NCBI GenBank assembly: GCA_900317975.1
Contig: ONIZ01000021.1
Location: 1-38,722 of the forward strand
Reading direction: 5' to 3'
DNA: 38,722 bases
DNA from: an uncultured Bacillota bacterium
GTDB taxonomy: Bacteria; Bacillota_I; Bacilli_A; RF39; UBA660
Shown in pieces: positions 1-8,164 of the stretch (position 1 is the stretch's first letter; each line of letters opens with the position of its first letter). The notes beneath the pieces were generated by a model. It was not told the DNA's origin. It made no database searches and worked only from the letters and a program-made list of their open reading frames with translations. Both the position numbers and the translations under genes were made by a program.

Positions 1-33
1 TATTATTTTATAACACAGATAGATTAAAATCAA

Positions 34-69
34 AACAGATTAGAAAGTAATTCTAACCTGTTCTTTTTT
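34..69 (+). terminator. Intrinsic terminator of a gene left of the window
   Basis: An imperfect hairpin pairs 34-45 with 51-62 (one internal mismatch) and is followed by a run of eight T at 62-70. It presumably ends a plus-strand gene outside the window. A second small stem, GTGAAC at 74-79 with GTTCAC at 88-93, lies just after it. Confidence 0.6.
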
Positions 70-150
70 TTGTGTGAACTATTTGGGGTTCACTTCATTT
101 TCAATTCTTTTTTTTATTAAATTACATTAAAGTAAAACCTATTACTATGA

Positions 151-169
151 TATAATAATAATAGGAGAA
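151..169 (+). promoter_or_regulatory. TATAAT box and Shine-Dalgarno left over from the Nudix gene
   Basis: TATAAT at 151-156 is followed eight bases later by AGGAGAA at 163-169. This is the same -10/short leader/Shine-Dalgarno layout as the intact genes here (for example 20879-20895). No start codon follows: the sequence runs directly into the middle of a Nudix box. The promoter may still serve the lipoprotein gene at 493. I see no convincing -35. Confidence 0.45.
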
Positions 170-468
170 GATTTAAGAGTTACAGCAACTAGAGAGGCAT
201 TTGAAGAAACAGGAATAAACATAAATCCAAATGAAATAAAACTAATTGATACTTTATCAGGAGAATCAAGAAAAAATAGTTATCCAAATGGAGATATTGT
301 ATATAATAATACATCTTTATACCTAGCAGATGTATCAATTAATGATGAGTCAAATTTAAAAGGCGATTCTGAAACAAAAAGATTAAGATTCTTTAATCCG
401 GAAGAAGTTCCAGAAAACTTAATGGATGTAGACTTAATAAATGCATATTTAAAATATATAGAAAAATA
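152..468 (+). pseudogene. Nudix hydrolase remnant, 5' end missing
   Basis: An open frame with no start codon runs to TAA at 466-468. It reads GEDLRVTATREAFEETGI near its beginning, which is the second half of a Nudix box (REUxEExGU, with the catalytic glutamates in REAFEETG). The first half of the box, including its leading glycine and the upstream strands, is absent. The rest ends ...RFFNPEEVPENLMD, like the C-terminal part of Nudix hydrolases. The substrate-side N-terminal half is lost, so activity is not expected. The Shine-Dalgarno abuts the break directly, suggesting an internal deletion. The identification rests on the motif only. Confidence 0.7.
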
Positions 469-492
469 AGACAATGAAAGGAATCATATAAA

Positions 493-942
493 ATGAAAAA
501 AAGAATTTTATGTAGTATTTTAATAATGATTCCATTATTGATGCTTGTAGGATGTAATTTTAAAAAAAATCAAACTAACGACAAACCAAATAATACGAAT
601 GAGGTGACAAAATTTATGAAAGCAATAATAAATGAAGAAGAATACATAATTGAACTAGAAGATAATGAAACAGTAAAAAGATTTATCGATATATTACCTC
701 AAGAATATGAAATGAAAGAATTGAATGGAAATGAAAAATATGTTTATCTAGATACATCATTTCCAACAAATTCAACAAATCCAAAGACAATTAATGCAGG
801 AGATATAATGTTATTTGGAGATAATTGTTTAGTATTATTTTATAAATCATTTGATACACCATATAGTTATACTAAAATAGGACATATCAATAACATAGCT
901 GATTTAGGAAATGATGATATAAAGGTAAGATTTGAAAAATAA
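493..942 (+). CDS. Lipoprotein with cyclophilin-like domain
   Basis: This 149-residue protein has a lipoprotein signal peptide: a basic N-terminus, a hydrophobic stretch, then lipobox LVGC with Cys21 as the likely lipidation site. A short Asn/Lys-rich linker follows. Residues about 42-149 resemble the cyclophilin-like (Cyclophil_like, DUF369-type) fold, with a Leu-x-Gly segment, a central INAGDIMLFGDNCLVLFY stretch and a C-terminal KIGHI motif. These domains are small beta-barrels of unknown catalytic role. The protein should sit on the outer face of the membrane, anchored after Lgt (also encoded here) modifies it. The start has a Shine-Dalgarno (GAAAGGA) at 476-482. It follows the Nudix remnant with a 24-bp gap and precedes another lipoprotein gene. 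Confidence 0.7.
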   Translation: MKKRILCSILIMIPLLMLVGCNFKKNQTNDKPNNTNEVTKFMKAIINEEEYIIELEDNETVKRFIDILPQEYEMKELNGNEKYVYLDTSFPTNSTNPKTINAGDIMLFGDNCLVLFYKSFDTPYSYTKIGHINNIADLGNDDIKVRFEK

Positions 943-972
943 ATTTATATATAAGTTTAGAAAGGGAAATAT

Positions 973-1599
973 ATGAAAAAAACAAAGTTTATATTAATTA
1001 TTATTTTTATACTTTTTCTTACAGGATGTAGCTCAAATTATGATTTAAACCTTGATACAGACTCAATTGATGAAAAACTTACTATTAATATGTCTAAAGA
1101 AGAGTATATGGAAAACTATGATACACTTATTTCAAATAAGAGTGTTTTTGATGATAATAGTGTCTTTTATGATATAGATATTATAGATAATGTAGATAAT
1201 TATTTAGTCACATATAGTCATAGTTATAATCATGAAGACTATTTTAATTCTTTAAATTTAAATAGTTGTTTTAATGAGATATATCATGATATTGATAGTA
1301 ACCAAGAAACTATTAATCTTGTTGGTTTTAATTGTTTGCAAGGAGACAGTTTAAGAGTAATAGTTGATAGTAAATATAAGATTTATAATAGTAACGCTCA
1401 TATAGTTAATGGTAATAAGAATATATGGGATATAGATTCAAATAATAAAGATAATATTAATATAAGCTTTGTAGTTGATTATAATAAGACATATTTTAAT
1501 AAAGATTTAGTTCTATCTGTTATATTAATAATAGTTTTAATATGTTTAGTTGCCATCTTATTTAAAAAGAAGAAAAAAGTTAGGAGGAAAAAAGTATGA
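973..1599 (+). CDS. Putative lipoprotein with C-terminal transmembrane anchor
   Basis: This 208-residue protein begins with a lipoprotein-type signal (LTGC, Cys19). The middle (about 22-175) is acidic, Asp/Asn/Tyr-rich and predicted extracellular. Near the C-terminus is a hydrophobic segment (about 178-197) followed by a very basic tail (KKKKKVRRKKV). The protein would therefore be attached at both ends: lipid at the N-terminus, membrane helix at the C-terminus with the tail in the cytoplasm. I do not recognise the extracellular domain. Its last codons overlap the start of the next gene by four bases (ATGA), so the two are almost certainly translationally coupled. Shine-Dalgarno AAAGGGAAA lies at 961-969. 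Confidence 0.65.
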   Translation: MKKTKFILIIIFILFLTGCSSNYDLNLDTDSIDEKLTINMSKEEYMENYDTLISNKSVFDDNSVFYDIDIIDNVDNYLVTYSHSYNHEDYFNSLNLNSCFNEIYHDIDSNQETINLVGFNCLQGDSLRVIVDSKYKIYNSNAHIVNGNKNIWDIDSNNKDNINISFVVDYNKTYFNKDLVLSVILIIVLICLVAILFKKKKKVRRKKV

Positions 1600-2522
1600 T
1601 TTTATATTCGTGTAATGATTATGCTATTCTCCCATTAATAAAAATATTGAAAAATATATTATTAGTAATACAAATATTAGCTCCAATCTTATTAATAATT
1701 AGTGCTAGTATGATTATTCTTAAATCTATTGGTTCTGATATGAATGATGAAAAAAAGAGTAAAAAAAAGATTTTTAATGCTTTCATTGCTTGTATAATAA
1801 TATTTTTGATTCCAACTATAGTTAATATTACATTAGACGCAGTTGGGAATGGTATTGGAGGTCTAAACTTTTCTGTAGCTAATTGTTGGGCAGCAGCAGA
1901 AAATTATAATATTAAAGCTACTCCTAGATATATCAAAAAAACAAATAAAGACAATGGTAAAGAACCAACTAAAGTATATATAGACCCTGAAGATTATCCT
2001 AAAGGTAGTACTGGTGTAAATCCAAATAAACAAGGATTAAATGGTAATTATCAACAACAACTAGTTCAAGTAGCAAGAAGCCAAATAGGAGTTGGTTATC
2101 ACACTATGCATTATGGACCAAAAGGATCAGGCGACGAAGGGTTTGGTTGTGCTATGTTTGTTTCATACTGCTATAACCAGGTATTTTTTGGAGGAAAAAG
2201 CGGACAAGACAGAAATGAAGGTGCTTTCTATGGAAGTACTTATGAGTATTGGGGTAATGTTACCAGAGATGGATATAATCCATGGAACAAAACTTTTGTA
2301 GAAGTAAGCTATTCTGAAGCTCAAGCAGGAGATGTAATGGCTTTTGTTAACTGCAGTGATCCATATAGTAGTTATTCTTGTTGTTATCATGTAGGATTAT
2401 ATATAGGAGATGGACATTATATAGATTCTTCAGGTAGTGGAACTTCTGGAGTAGGAGTTTCTGAGCATGATAGCGTTCCATCTAGTGGAGTACACTATTT
2501 GAGATATACAGGAGTGTCATAA
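1596..2522 (+). CDS. Membrane-anchored NlpC/P60 hydrolase with VirB2/TrbC-like N-terminus
   Basis: The 308-residue product has two parts. Residues about 10-85 contain two hydrophobic helices separated by a short Lys/Asp/Ser-rich loop (DMNDEKKSKKK). This layout resembles the small pilin-like VirB2/TrbC membrane proteins. After a Pro/Lys/Gly-rich linker (about 105-148), residues about 150-305 form an NlpC/P60 cysteine peptidase domain. The nucleophile is Cys185 in FGCAMFVSYC, and the likely catalytic His is His265 in CYHVGLYIGDG; a downstream polar residue would complete the triad. Such enzymes cut peptide stems of peptidoglycan outside the cell. The gene overlaps the preceding lipoprotein gene by four bases and ends at a strong terminator. 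The NlpC/P60 assignment is firm. The VirB2-like label rests on topology. Confidence 0.8.
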   Translation: MILYSCNDYAILPLIKILKNILLVIQILAPILLIISASMIILKSIGSDMNDEKKSKKKIFNAFIACIIIFLIPTIVNITLDAVGNGIGGLNFSVANCWAAAENYNIKATPRYIKKTNKDNGKEPTKVYIDPEDYPKGSTGVNPNKQGLNGNYQQQLVQVARSQIGVGYHTMHYGPKGSGDEGFGCAMFVSYCYNQVFFGGKSGQDRNEGAFYGSTYEYWGNVTRDGYNPWNKTFVEVSYSEAQAGDVMAFVNCSDPYSSYSCCYHVGLYIGDGHYIDSSGSGTSGVGVSEHDSVPSSGVHYLRYTGVS

Positions 2523-2531
2523 AAAAATAAT

Positions 2532-2556
2532 AAAAAAGACCAATTTGGTCTTTTTT
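2532..2556 (+). terminator. Intrinsic terminator after the NlpC/P60 gene
   Basis: A perfect 11-bp hairpin, 2532-2542 with 2546-2556, has a 3-base loop and ends in six T. The A-rich 5' arm also lets it work in reverse. The next gene's TATAAT (2559-2564) follows two bases later. Confidence 0.85.
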
Positions 2557-2558
2557 GA

Positions 2559-2579
2559 TATAATTTTTACTAAGGAGAT
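2559..2579 (+). promoter_or_regulatory. -10 box and Shine-Dalgarno of the flavodoxin-like gene
   Basis: TATAAT at 2559-2564 sits about 20 bases before the ATG at 2585, with AAGGAGA at 2572-2578. The leader must be only about ten bases long. The -35 position falls inside the preceding terminator hairpin. Confidence 0.55.
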
Positions 2580-2584
2580 AAAAA

Positions 2585-3025
2585 ATGAAAAAAATATTTA
2601 TATACTATTCATTAACTAATAATGGTGATGTTGTAGCAGATGTATTTAAAGAAAAAGGATATGAAATTAGAAAAGTAGTAACAAAGAAAAAATATCCAAA
2701 AAATAAATTTCTAATGATAATGAATGGAGGATATAAGGCAACTTTTAATAAGAAAGATAAATTATTAGAATTTGATAGTGATATATCAAATTACAACAAA
2801 GTAGTAATTGGCTCACCTATATGGAATGATAGATTGAGTGCACCTATTAATAGTGTAATTAGCTTATTAGATTTAAAAAATAAAGACTTATCATTTGTAT
2901 TTTATAGTGCAAGTGGTAAAGGTGATCATGCTAAAGAGAAAGTTAAAGACTTATTTGGAGCGGATTCAATTATCTTAAAAGAACCAAAGAATAATAAAGA
3001 GGAATTAAATAAACTAAAGATATAA
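2585..3025 (+). CDS. Flavodoxin-like protein
   Basis: This 146-residue cytoplasmic protein is about the size of a short-chain flavodoxin. It starts with a beta strand followed by an FMN phosphate-binding-type loop (YYSLTNNGDVVADVF, about residues 6-20). It has the characteristic second loop VVIGSPIWNDRLSAPINS (about 75-92) and a third strand with FVFYSASGKGDHA. Flavodoxins bind FMN and carry single electrons, and some relatives act as quinone or nitro reductases. No partner gene lies nearby. It is a single-gene unit between a terminator and a decayed GNAT gene. The family call is good, but a specific role cannot be given. Confidence 0.75.
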   Translation: MKKIFIYYSLTNNGDVVADVFKEKGYEIRKVVTKKKYPKNKFLMIMNGGYKATFNKKDKLLEFDSDISNYNKVVIGSPIWNDRLSAPINSVISLLDLKNKDLSFVFYSASGKGDHAKEKVKDLFGADSIILKEPKNNKEELNKLKI

Positions 3026-3066
3026 AATAGAGAAGACAATAATATTGAAATAATTTTTCTTAGAAA

Positions 3067-3219
3067 AATCATCATTTAGTTATGTTATAAGCACAAAAAT
3101 TAGGATTAGAGAGAGTACTTTTAGATTGTGATGTTAATAATGTTGCATCAGATAAAACGTTAAAAGTACTAGGTGGAGAATTAGAAAGAACAGAAGTAGA
3201 TTCTTATGATGGATTATAA
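3067..3219 (+). pseudogene. GNAT acetyltransferase C-terminal remnant
   Basis: The 323-base gap between the flavodoxin-like gene and the adhesin is not empty. From 3091 to a TAA at 3217-3219 one frame reads AQKLGLERVLLDCDVNN and then VASDKTLKVLGGELER. This matches the end of a GNAT N-acetyltransferase: the helix after the acetyl-CoA site, the beta strand, the N-x-x-S motif, then GG. The same frame continues upstream as HLVML but is interrupted by TAA at 3088-3090, and no start or N-terminal half is present. It is a 5'-truncated, stop-interrupted relic. The remainder of the gap holds a 9-bp inverted repeat (3241-3249 with 3255-3263) and the adhesin promoter. Confidence 0.65.
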
Positions 3220-3312
3220 CAAATATTAATTGGAATATTGTTAATGATATATTTTATCATTAAAAAAAATATCTAAAAATCAAAAAAAACTTTAAAAATA
3301 CATAAAAATTGA

Positions 3313-3342
3313 TATAATAAAAGCAAGATAATAACAGGAGAT
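3313..3342 (+). promoter_or_regulatory. -10 box and Shine-Dalgarno of the adhesin gene
   Basis: TATAAT lies at 3313-3318 and CAGGAGA at 3335-3341, eight bases before the ATG at 3349. A weak TTTAAA at 3291-3296 could be the -35, with a 16-base spacer. Confidence 0.5.
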
Positions 3343-3348
3343 AGAATT

Positions 3349-6300
3349 ATGTTGAAAAAAAATCAAATAATTGCTTTTGTAGCTTTTATATTATTTATTC
3401 CTATGTTGTTTTTAACAAAAACAAATATTTTTTCTTTGAAAAACATTAATAAAAAAACTGGATTATATGATATAAAAGACTATTTAGTAAATGTTAATAT
3501 TGATGCACCTAAAAATTTAGAGGGTGAATATATTATTGTAAGCGGAACTCAATATACAGTTAGCTTAAGATTTGAAGAGAAAAAAGGCAAGCAATTTCCA
3601 AATGATGGAGAAATGTATTATGAATTACCTAGTGGCTTAAATGTTATAGAATCACAACAATCAAGATTCTTTGATATAATGGTTCGAAGTGGTGATGAAA
3701 ATATTGTTATACATAATAACAGTATTAGAATAGAAAATGGAAAAATATATATAAGATGGGCAATGGAAGATCCTAATATAGAAGCATTATTCAATAAGAA
3801 AAATGTATATTTCTATATAGATTTTAAATGTATGTTTGATGAAACAACACAGATAATAAAATTCAATGATAATATAGATGTTACACTAACTTTTGATAAT
3901 GAAAATAATATTTCTATAGATAAAGAAAGCATAGTATCAAATTATGAAGAAGGTAGAATAAAATATTATGTTACCATTGAATCTCACGGAAATAATAGAG
4001 ACGTTATCATAACTGATAATTTAGTTGGCAATAATTTTGAACTATTACCATATAGTTTTACTGCAACTTCCAATTTAAATTCAGGTGACCAATGGAGCCA
4101 TTCAATTGTTGGGAATAGCTATAAATATATTATTCCATCTATGAGCAATGGAGAGGTTATTACAATTTCATATGAAGTTATTGTAAAACCTTCAGTAAGA
4201 GAGATTTCTTTAGAACAACCATATCTAATTGAAAAAATACATAATGATGTTAGTGTTAGAAGTTCTACAAATGATAATGTTAATACTGATAGTATAGAAA
4301 ATGAAATAACATTTAGACCTAAAATATCTAAAACACAAGGAAGATTGTTATCTAAAGAAGAAGATAAAGAAATTGTAGAGTGGAATATAATAATTAATGA
4401 TGACAATTTATTTGATATTACAGGACTAACAGTAAAAGATATTATTAATGTGCCTGAACGTGAATATATGAAAATGTCAGGTGAAGGAATAAGAGTATAC
4501 GTATATGATACTAATTCTCACTTAATAGATACTTATGAAGTACCATGGGATAATGATAGTCTAACAAAAAATGATTATAGTTGGGAATATATGATACCTG
4601 ATACGTATAATGATGAACTATATTCATATACAATCAGTTATATAACTGAAGTAGACAAATCAGAAATTGAAGAAACAATAAGATTATACAATACTGCATA
4701 TTTTGAAGAAGAAACTAGTTCAAATTATTATGAAACTATTAAATCTTCAACAAACATATTAGAAATAGATAAGAATGCAAAAGAAATAGATCTAAAAAAT
4801 AATGAAGTAACATGGGAGATTAGTATTGATGTTCCTGAAAATGGTATATCACCAGCAACTATGGTTGATACGCTGCCTGGAAAATATAATACTTATACAT
4901 CATCATTTATGTATGATGATTATATAGATGGTAGTTTGACCGTTGACAACTTGATTGGTGAAGAAAATTATGATTTATCTCTAGAGGGAAATAGACTAAC
5001 AATTGATTTTTATAAGGACAGAGAAAAAACAGAAAAAGGCTTATTTGGATTCCCTAATGGTAGAAGAATTATAATAAGATTAAAAACTAAAATAAATCAA
5101 GAATGGGTAAATATGGTTAATACAGCTAGTGACTACTCAGGACACACTAACTATGTTGATTTTGAAGGTAAAAATGACAATGCTAGTGTTATAATCTCAC
5201 CTAAAAAACTTGAAAAGAAAGTTGAAAAAGTCAGTGAAATTATAGAAGGTGTCGAATATGAGGCATATAGATATGATATAATTTTCAGCAACATTACTGA
5301 GGATACATTTGAAATAGAGGATATATTTGATACTGAGTTGCTAGGCTTGTTAAAAGAAGGATACATTGGAAAAATATCTGTATGTGGTGGAAATATATAT
5401 TATCAAGGCGATTGTATTGATAACCAAATTAACTATATTAATACTAGTTCAGGTATAAAATTTATTTTTCAGCCTAGTGATTTAAAAAAAGATATTAATG
5501 GTAATTATTACCCATCTTATAGGCTATCTTATTCTTTGATTCCTAAAAATTCAGCTGCAATAAACAAATTAAATGAATATGCTGCAAAAGAGGTAGATGG
5601 AATTTATAATATACAAAACACTGCAGAGTGGGGTGGATTAACAGCAACTGCAAATGCAGAATACATATATAATGGCTTTTCAAAGCAATTAGAAGATGAT
5701 AATAATGGTGAAGATGATTATTATACATTCACACTAAATATAAATCCTAGTGGAAAATATATGAATAATAAAAATGAACTTGAAATTCATGATATATATG
5801 AAAATATGAGTGTTGATTTTAGTAGTATTAATATAAATCCATCAGAAGGAGTCAGTTATTATAGTAGTGGTTATGAGTTAATATTTACTATACCTGATGG
5901 ACAACCGACTACAATTACATATAGAGCCAAAGCACTCTTTGATGAGGGGGCAAGTGAAGGCGATAGCGTTAGAATATCTAACACAGCATATATTAAAGAC
6001 TTAGGATATGAACAGTCTACATCAAAAGTAGTAGAAAAGTCTATTTCTGGTGGAGGAGGAGCATCTGACTATTATCTAGACATAATCAAAGTAGAAGGAG
6101 AAAACTTTTTAAATAGACTAGAAGGTGCATCATTTGATTTTTATGATTCTGATCATAATTACATTACAACACTTACTACTGACAATGACGGAAAAATAAG
6201 AATATTATTTGAAAACACAGACTTTTACGATTTTGAGGTTGATAAAAATTATTATTTTAAAGAAAAAACACCTCCAAGAGGTTACAAGAAGATTAATACT

Positions 6301-8142
6301 GAATATAGATTTAAAGTTTCAAGTGATGGCTATATTAATTATTCTGATTATACATACACTTCAGGAGATTGGGTAACTGTAAAAAATTATAAAGAAGAAA
6401 TGACAGAATTAACAATAATAAAAGAATGGGACGATGACAATAATCAAAAAGGAAAAAGACCAAACAGCATTGACATGACATTAAGTAATGGTGATATAGT
6501 TACATTAAGCGAAGCAAATGGATGGACAAGTACAATTGAAGTACCTAAATATGATTCTAACAATAATTTAATTGAATATACGTGGAGTGAACCTATTATT
6601 AGTGGTTATGAAAAGGTAGATGAGAAAGTAGTTGGAGGAATAACTACTATAACAAATAGTCTCTTAGATGAAAAAACATCATTCTCCATAGAAAAGATAG
6701 ACTCATCTGACTCAGAAAAATTTTTAGCAGGAGCAGAGTTTGGATTGTATATTGTCAATCTAGATGATGATGCTAATATTGTAAGTGATTCTCTATTAGC
6801 AAATGGAACTACACAACCGGATGGGACTATTACATTTAACGACTTAGATATGTTTACTGAAAATAACAATGGGCAATTATATTATTTTGTAGAAACTAAT
6901 GCTCCAGAAGGATATGAACTAGATGAATTAAAATATTATTTTATATTGTATGATGGGGGAAGTACTACCGCACAACAAAGGGCGTGGGTATTTGATGATA
7001 CAGTATCTATAATAAACGATATTGTTGTTAGAACTTTCACTAATGATTATACTTATACTTTCCCTAATAATATAAAACAAAATACAGTTGCAATAGATGT
7101 TAATAAGATATGGGCTGATAATAATAACCAAGACGGAATCAGACCAGAATCAATAACATTCACATTGTTAAAGAATGGAACTACTATAGCTGATAAAACT
7201 TGTACAGCAAATGCATCAAAGAGTTGGTCATGCACAATAGATAATTTAGATGAATATGAAAATGGTGAAAAAATTAATTATTCCATCGGTGAATTAGATT
7301 TAATTAATGGATATGAAACAGGTAGTGCTGTATCTATAGGAAACAACTCATTTAGTATTACTAATGTACATGAGCCAGAAACAACAGAAGCTACAGTAAC
7401 TAAAGTATGGGATGACGCTAATAACCAAGATGGTATTAGACCAACATCAATCACAATGCAATTATTAGCTGATGGAGAAGAAGTAGAAGGAAAAACAGTA
7501 ACCCTAACAAATGATAAATTAACAGATACAATAAGTGGACTTCCAAAATACAATAATGGAGCAGAAATAGTGTATACATGGGGTGAAAGTACATTACCTG
7601 AAGGTTATGAAATGACTTCAAATGTAACAAACGAAGAAATAACTACAATAACAAATACACACATTCCAGAAACAACAGAGGTAACAGTAACTAAAGTATG
7701 GGCTGATAATAATAACCAAGATGGAATCAGACCAGAGTCAATAACATTCACATTGTTAAAGAATGGAACTACTATAGCTGATAAAACTTGTACAGCAAAT
7801 GCATCAACGAGTTGGTCATGCACAATAGATAATTTAGATGAATATGAAAATGGTGAAAAAATTAATTATTCCATCGGTGAATTAGATTTAATTGATGGAT
7901 ATGAAACAGGTAATGCTATTTCTATAGGAAACAATTCATTTAGTATTACTAATGTACATGAGCCAGAAACAACAGAGGCAACAATAACAAAAGTATGGGA
8001 AGATGAAGACGACCAAGATGGAATCAGACCAGAATCAATTACAATGCAATTACTAGCTGGTGGAGAAGAAGTAGAAGGAAAAACAGTAACCCTAACAAAT
8101 GATAAATTAACAGATACAATAACAAGTAACCCTAACAAATGA
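3349..8142 (+). CDS. Giant SpaA/Cna_B-repeat surface adhesin, 5' part of a frameshifted gene
   Basis: This 1,597-residue open frame encodes an exported protein. Residues 5-22 form a signal-peptide core. Residues about 40-890 are a series of beta-rich adhesin-type domains (repeating VEWNIII, VTWEISI and YRYDIIF starts, as in collagen-adhesin and SdrG-like stalks). Residues about 907-997 and 1111-1205 look like SpaA domains with E-box-like motifs (FKEKTPPRGY, FVETNAPEGY). Cna_B domains follow at about 1018-1105 and from 1245 onwards. Cna_B domains usually self-crosslink through a Lys-Asn isopeptide bond; the VTKVW lysine, the YTWSE/YSIGE glutamate and the ITN asparagine fit that scheme. Reading stops at 8142 because of a 40-bp tandem duplication. 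The product as it stands lacks a wall anchor and would be released or unstable. Confidence 0.85.
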   Translation: MLKKNQIIAFVAFILFIPMLFLTKTNIFSLKNINKKTGLYDIKDYLVNVNIDAPKNLEGEYIIVSGTQYTVSLRFEEKKGKQFPNDGEMYYELPSGLNVIESQQSRFFDIMVRSGDENIVIHNNSIRIENGKIYIRWAMEDPNIEALFNKKNVYFYIDFKCMFDETTQIIKFNDNIDVTLTFDNENNISIDKESIVSNYEEGRIKYYVTIESHGNNRDVIITDNLVGNNFELLPYSFTATSNLNSGDQWSHSIVGNSYKYIIPSMSNGEVITISYEVIVKPSVREISLEQPYLIEKIHNDVSVRSSTNDNVNTDSIENEITFRPKISKTQGRLLSKEEDKEIVEWNIIINDDNLFDITGLTVKDIINVPEREYMKMSGEGIRVYVYDTNSHLIDTYEVPWDNDSLTKNDYSWEYMIPDTYNDELYSYTISYITEVDKSEIEETIRLYNTAYFEEETSSNYYETIKSSTNILEIDKNAKEIDLKNNEVTWEISIDVPENGISPATMVDTLPGKYNTYTSSFMYDDYIDGSLTVDNLIGEENYDLSLEGNRLTIDFYKDREKTEKGLFGFPNGRRIIIRLKTKINQEWVNMVNTASDYSGHTNYVDFEGKNDNASVIISPKKLEKKVEKVSEIIEGVEYEAYRYDIIFSNITEDTFEIEDIFDTELLGLLKEGYIGKISVCGGNIYYQGDCIDNQINYINTSSGIKFIFQPSDLKKDINGNYYPSYRLSYSLIPKNSAAINKLNEYAAKEVDGIYNIQNTAEWGGLTATANAEYIYNGFSKQLEDDNNGEDDYYTFTLNINPSGKYMNNKNELEIHDIYENMSVDFSSININPSEGVSYYSSGYELIFTIPDGQPTTITYRAKALFDEGASEGDSVRISNTAYIKDLGYEQSTSKVVEKSISGGGGASDYYLDIIKVEGENFLNRLEGASFDFYDSDHNYITTLTTDNDGKIRILFENTDFYDFEVDKNYYFKEKTPPRGYKKINTEYRFKVSSDGYINYSDYTYTSGDWVTVKNYKEEMTELTIIKEWDDDNNQKGKRPNSIDMTLSNGDIVTLSEANGWTSTIEVPKYDSNNNLIEYTWSEPIISGYEKVDEKVVGGITTITNSLLDEKTSFSIEKIDSSDSEKFLAGAEFGLYIVNLDDDANIVSDSLLANGTTQPDGTITFNDLDMFTENNNGQLYYFVETNAPEGYELDELKYYFILYDGGSTTAQQRAWVFDDTVSIINDIVVRTFTNDYTYTFPNNIKQNTVAIDVNKIWADNNNQDGIRPESITFTLLKNGTTIADKTCTANASKSWSCTIDNLDEYENGEKINYSIGELDLINGYETGSAVSIGNNSFSITNVHEPETTEATVTKVWDDANNQDGIRPTSITMQLLADGEEVEGKTVTLTNDKLTDTISGLPKYNNGAEIVYTWGESTLPEGYEMTSNVTNEEITTITNTHIPETTEVTVTKVWADNNNQDGIRPESITFTLLKNGTTIADKTCTANASTSWSCTIDNLDEYENGEKINYSIGELDLIDGYETGNAISIGNNSFSITNVHEPETTEATITKVWEDEDDQDGIRPESITMQLLAGGEEVEGKTVTLTNDKLTDTITSNPNK

Positions 8143-8164
8143 TAAATTAACAGATACAATAACA
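8085..8164 (+). repeat. Exact 40-bp tandem duplication that shifts the adhesin frame
   Basis: Bases 8085-8124 and 8125-8164 are identical. Forty is not a multiple of three, so the second copy moves translation out of frame and it ends at TGA 8140-8142. The other type B repeats carry a single copy, and removing 40 bases restores the 294-base domain spacing (334 minus 40). Confidence 0.9.

Noticed and set aside
3241-3263. 9-bp inverted repeat as a terminator for the GNAT remnant
   Set aside because: The plus strand is followed by A residues, not T, so it cannot act as an intrinsic terminator. It is left as an AT-rich palindrome of unknown meaning.
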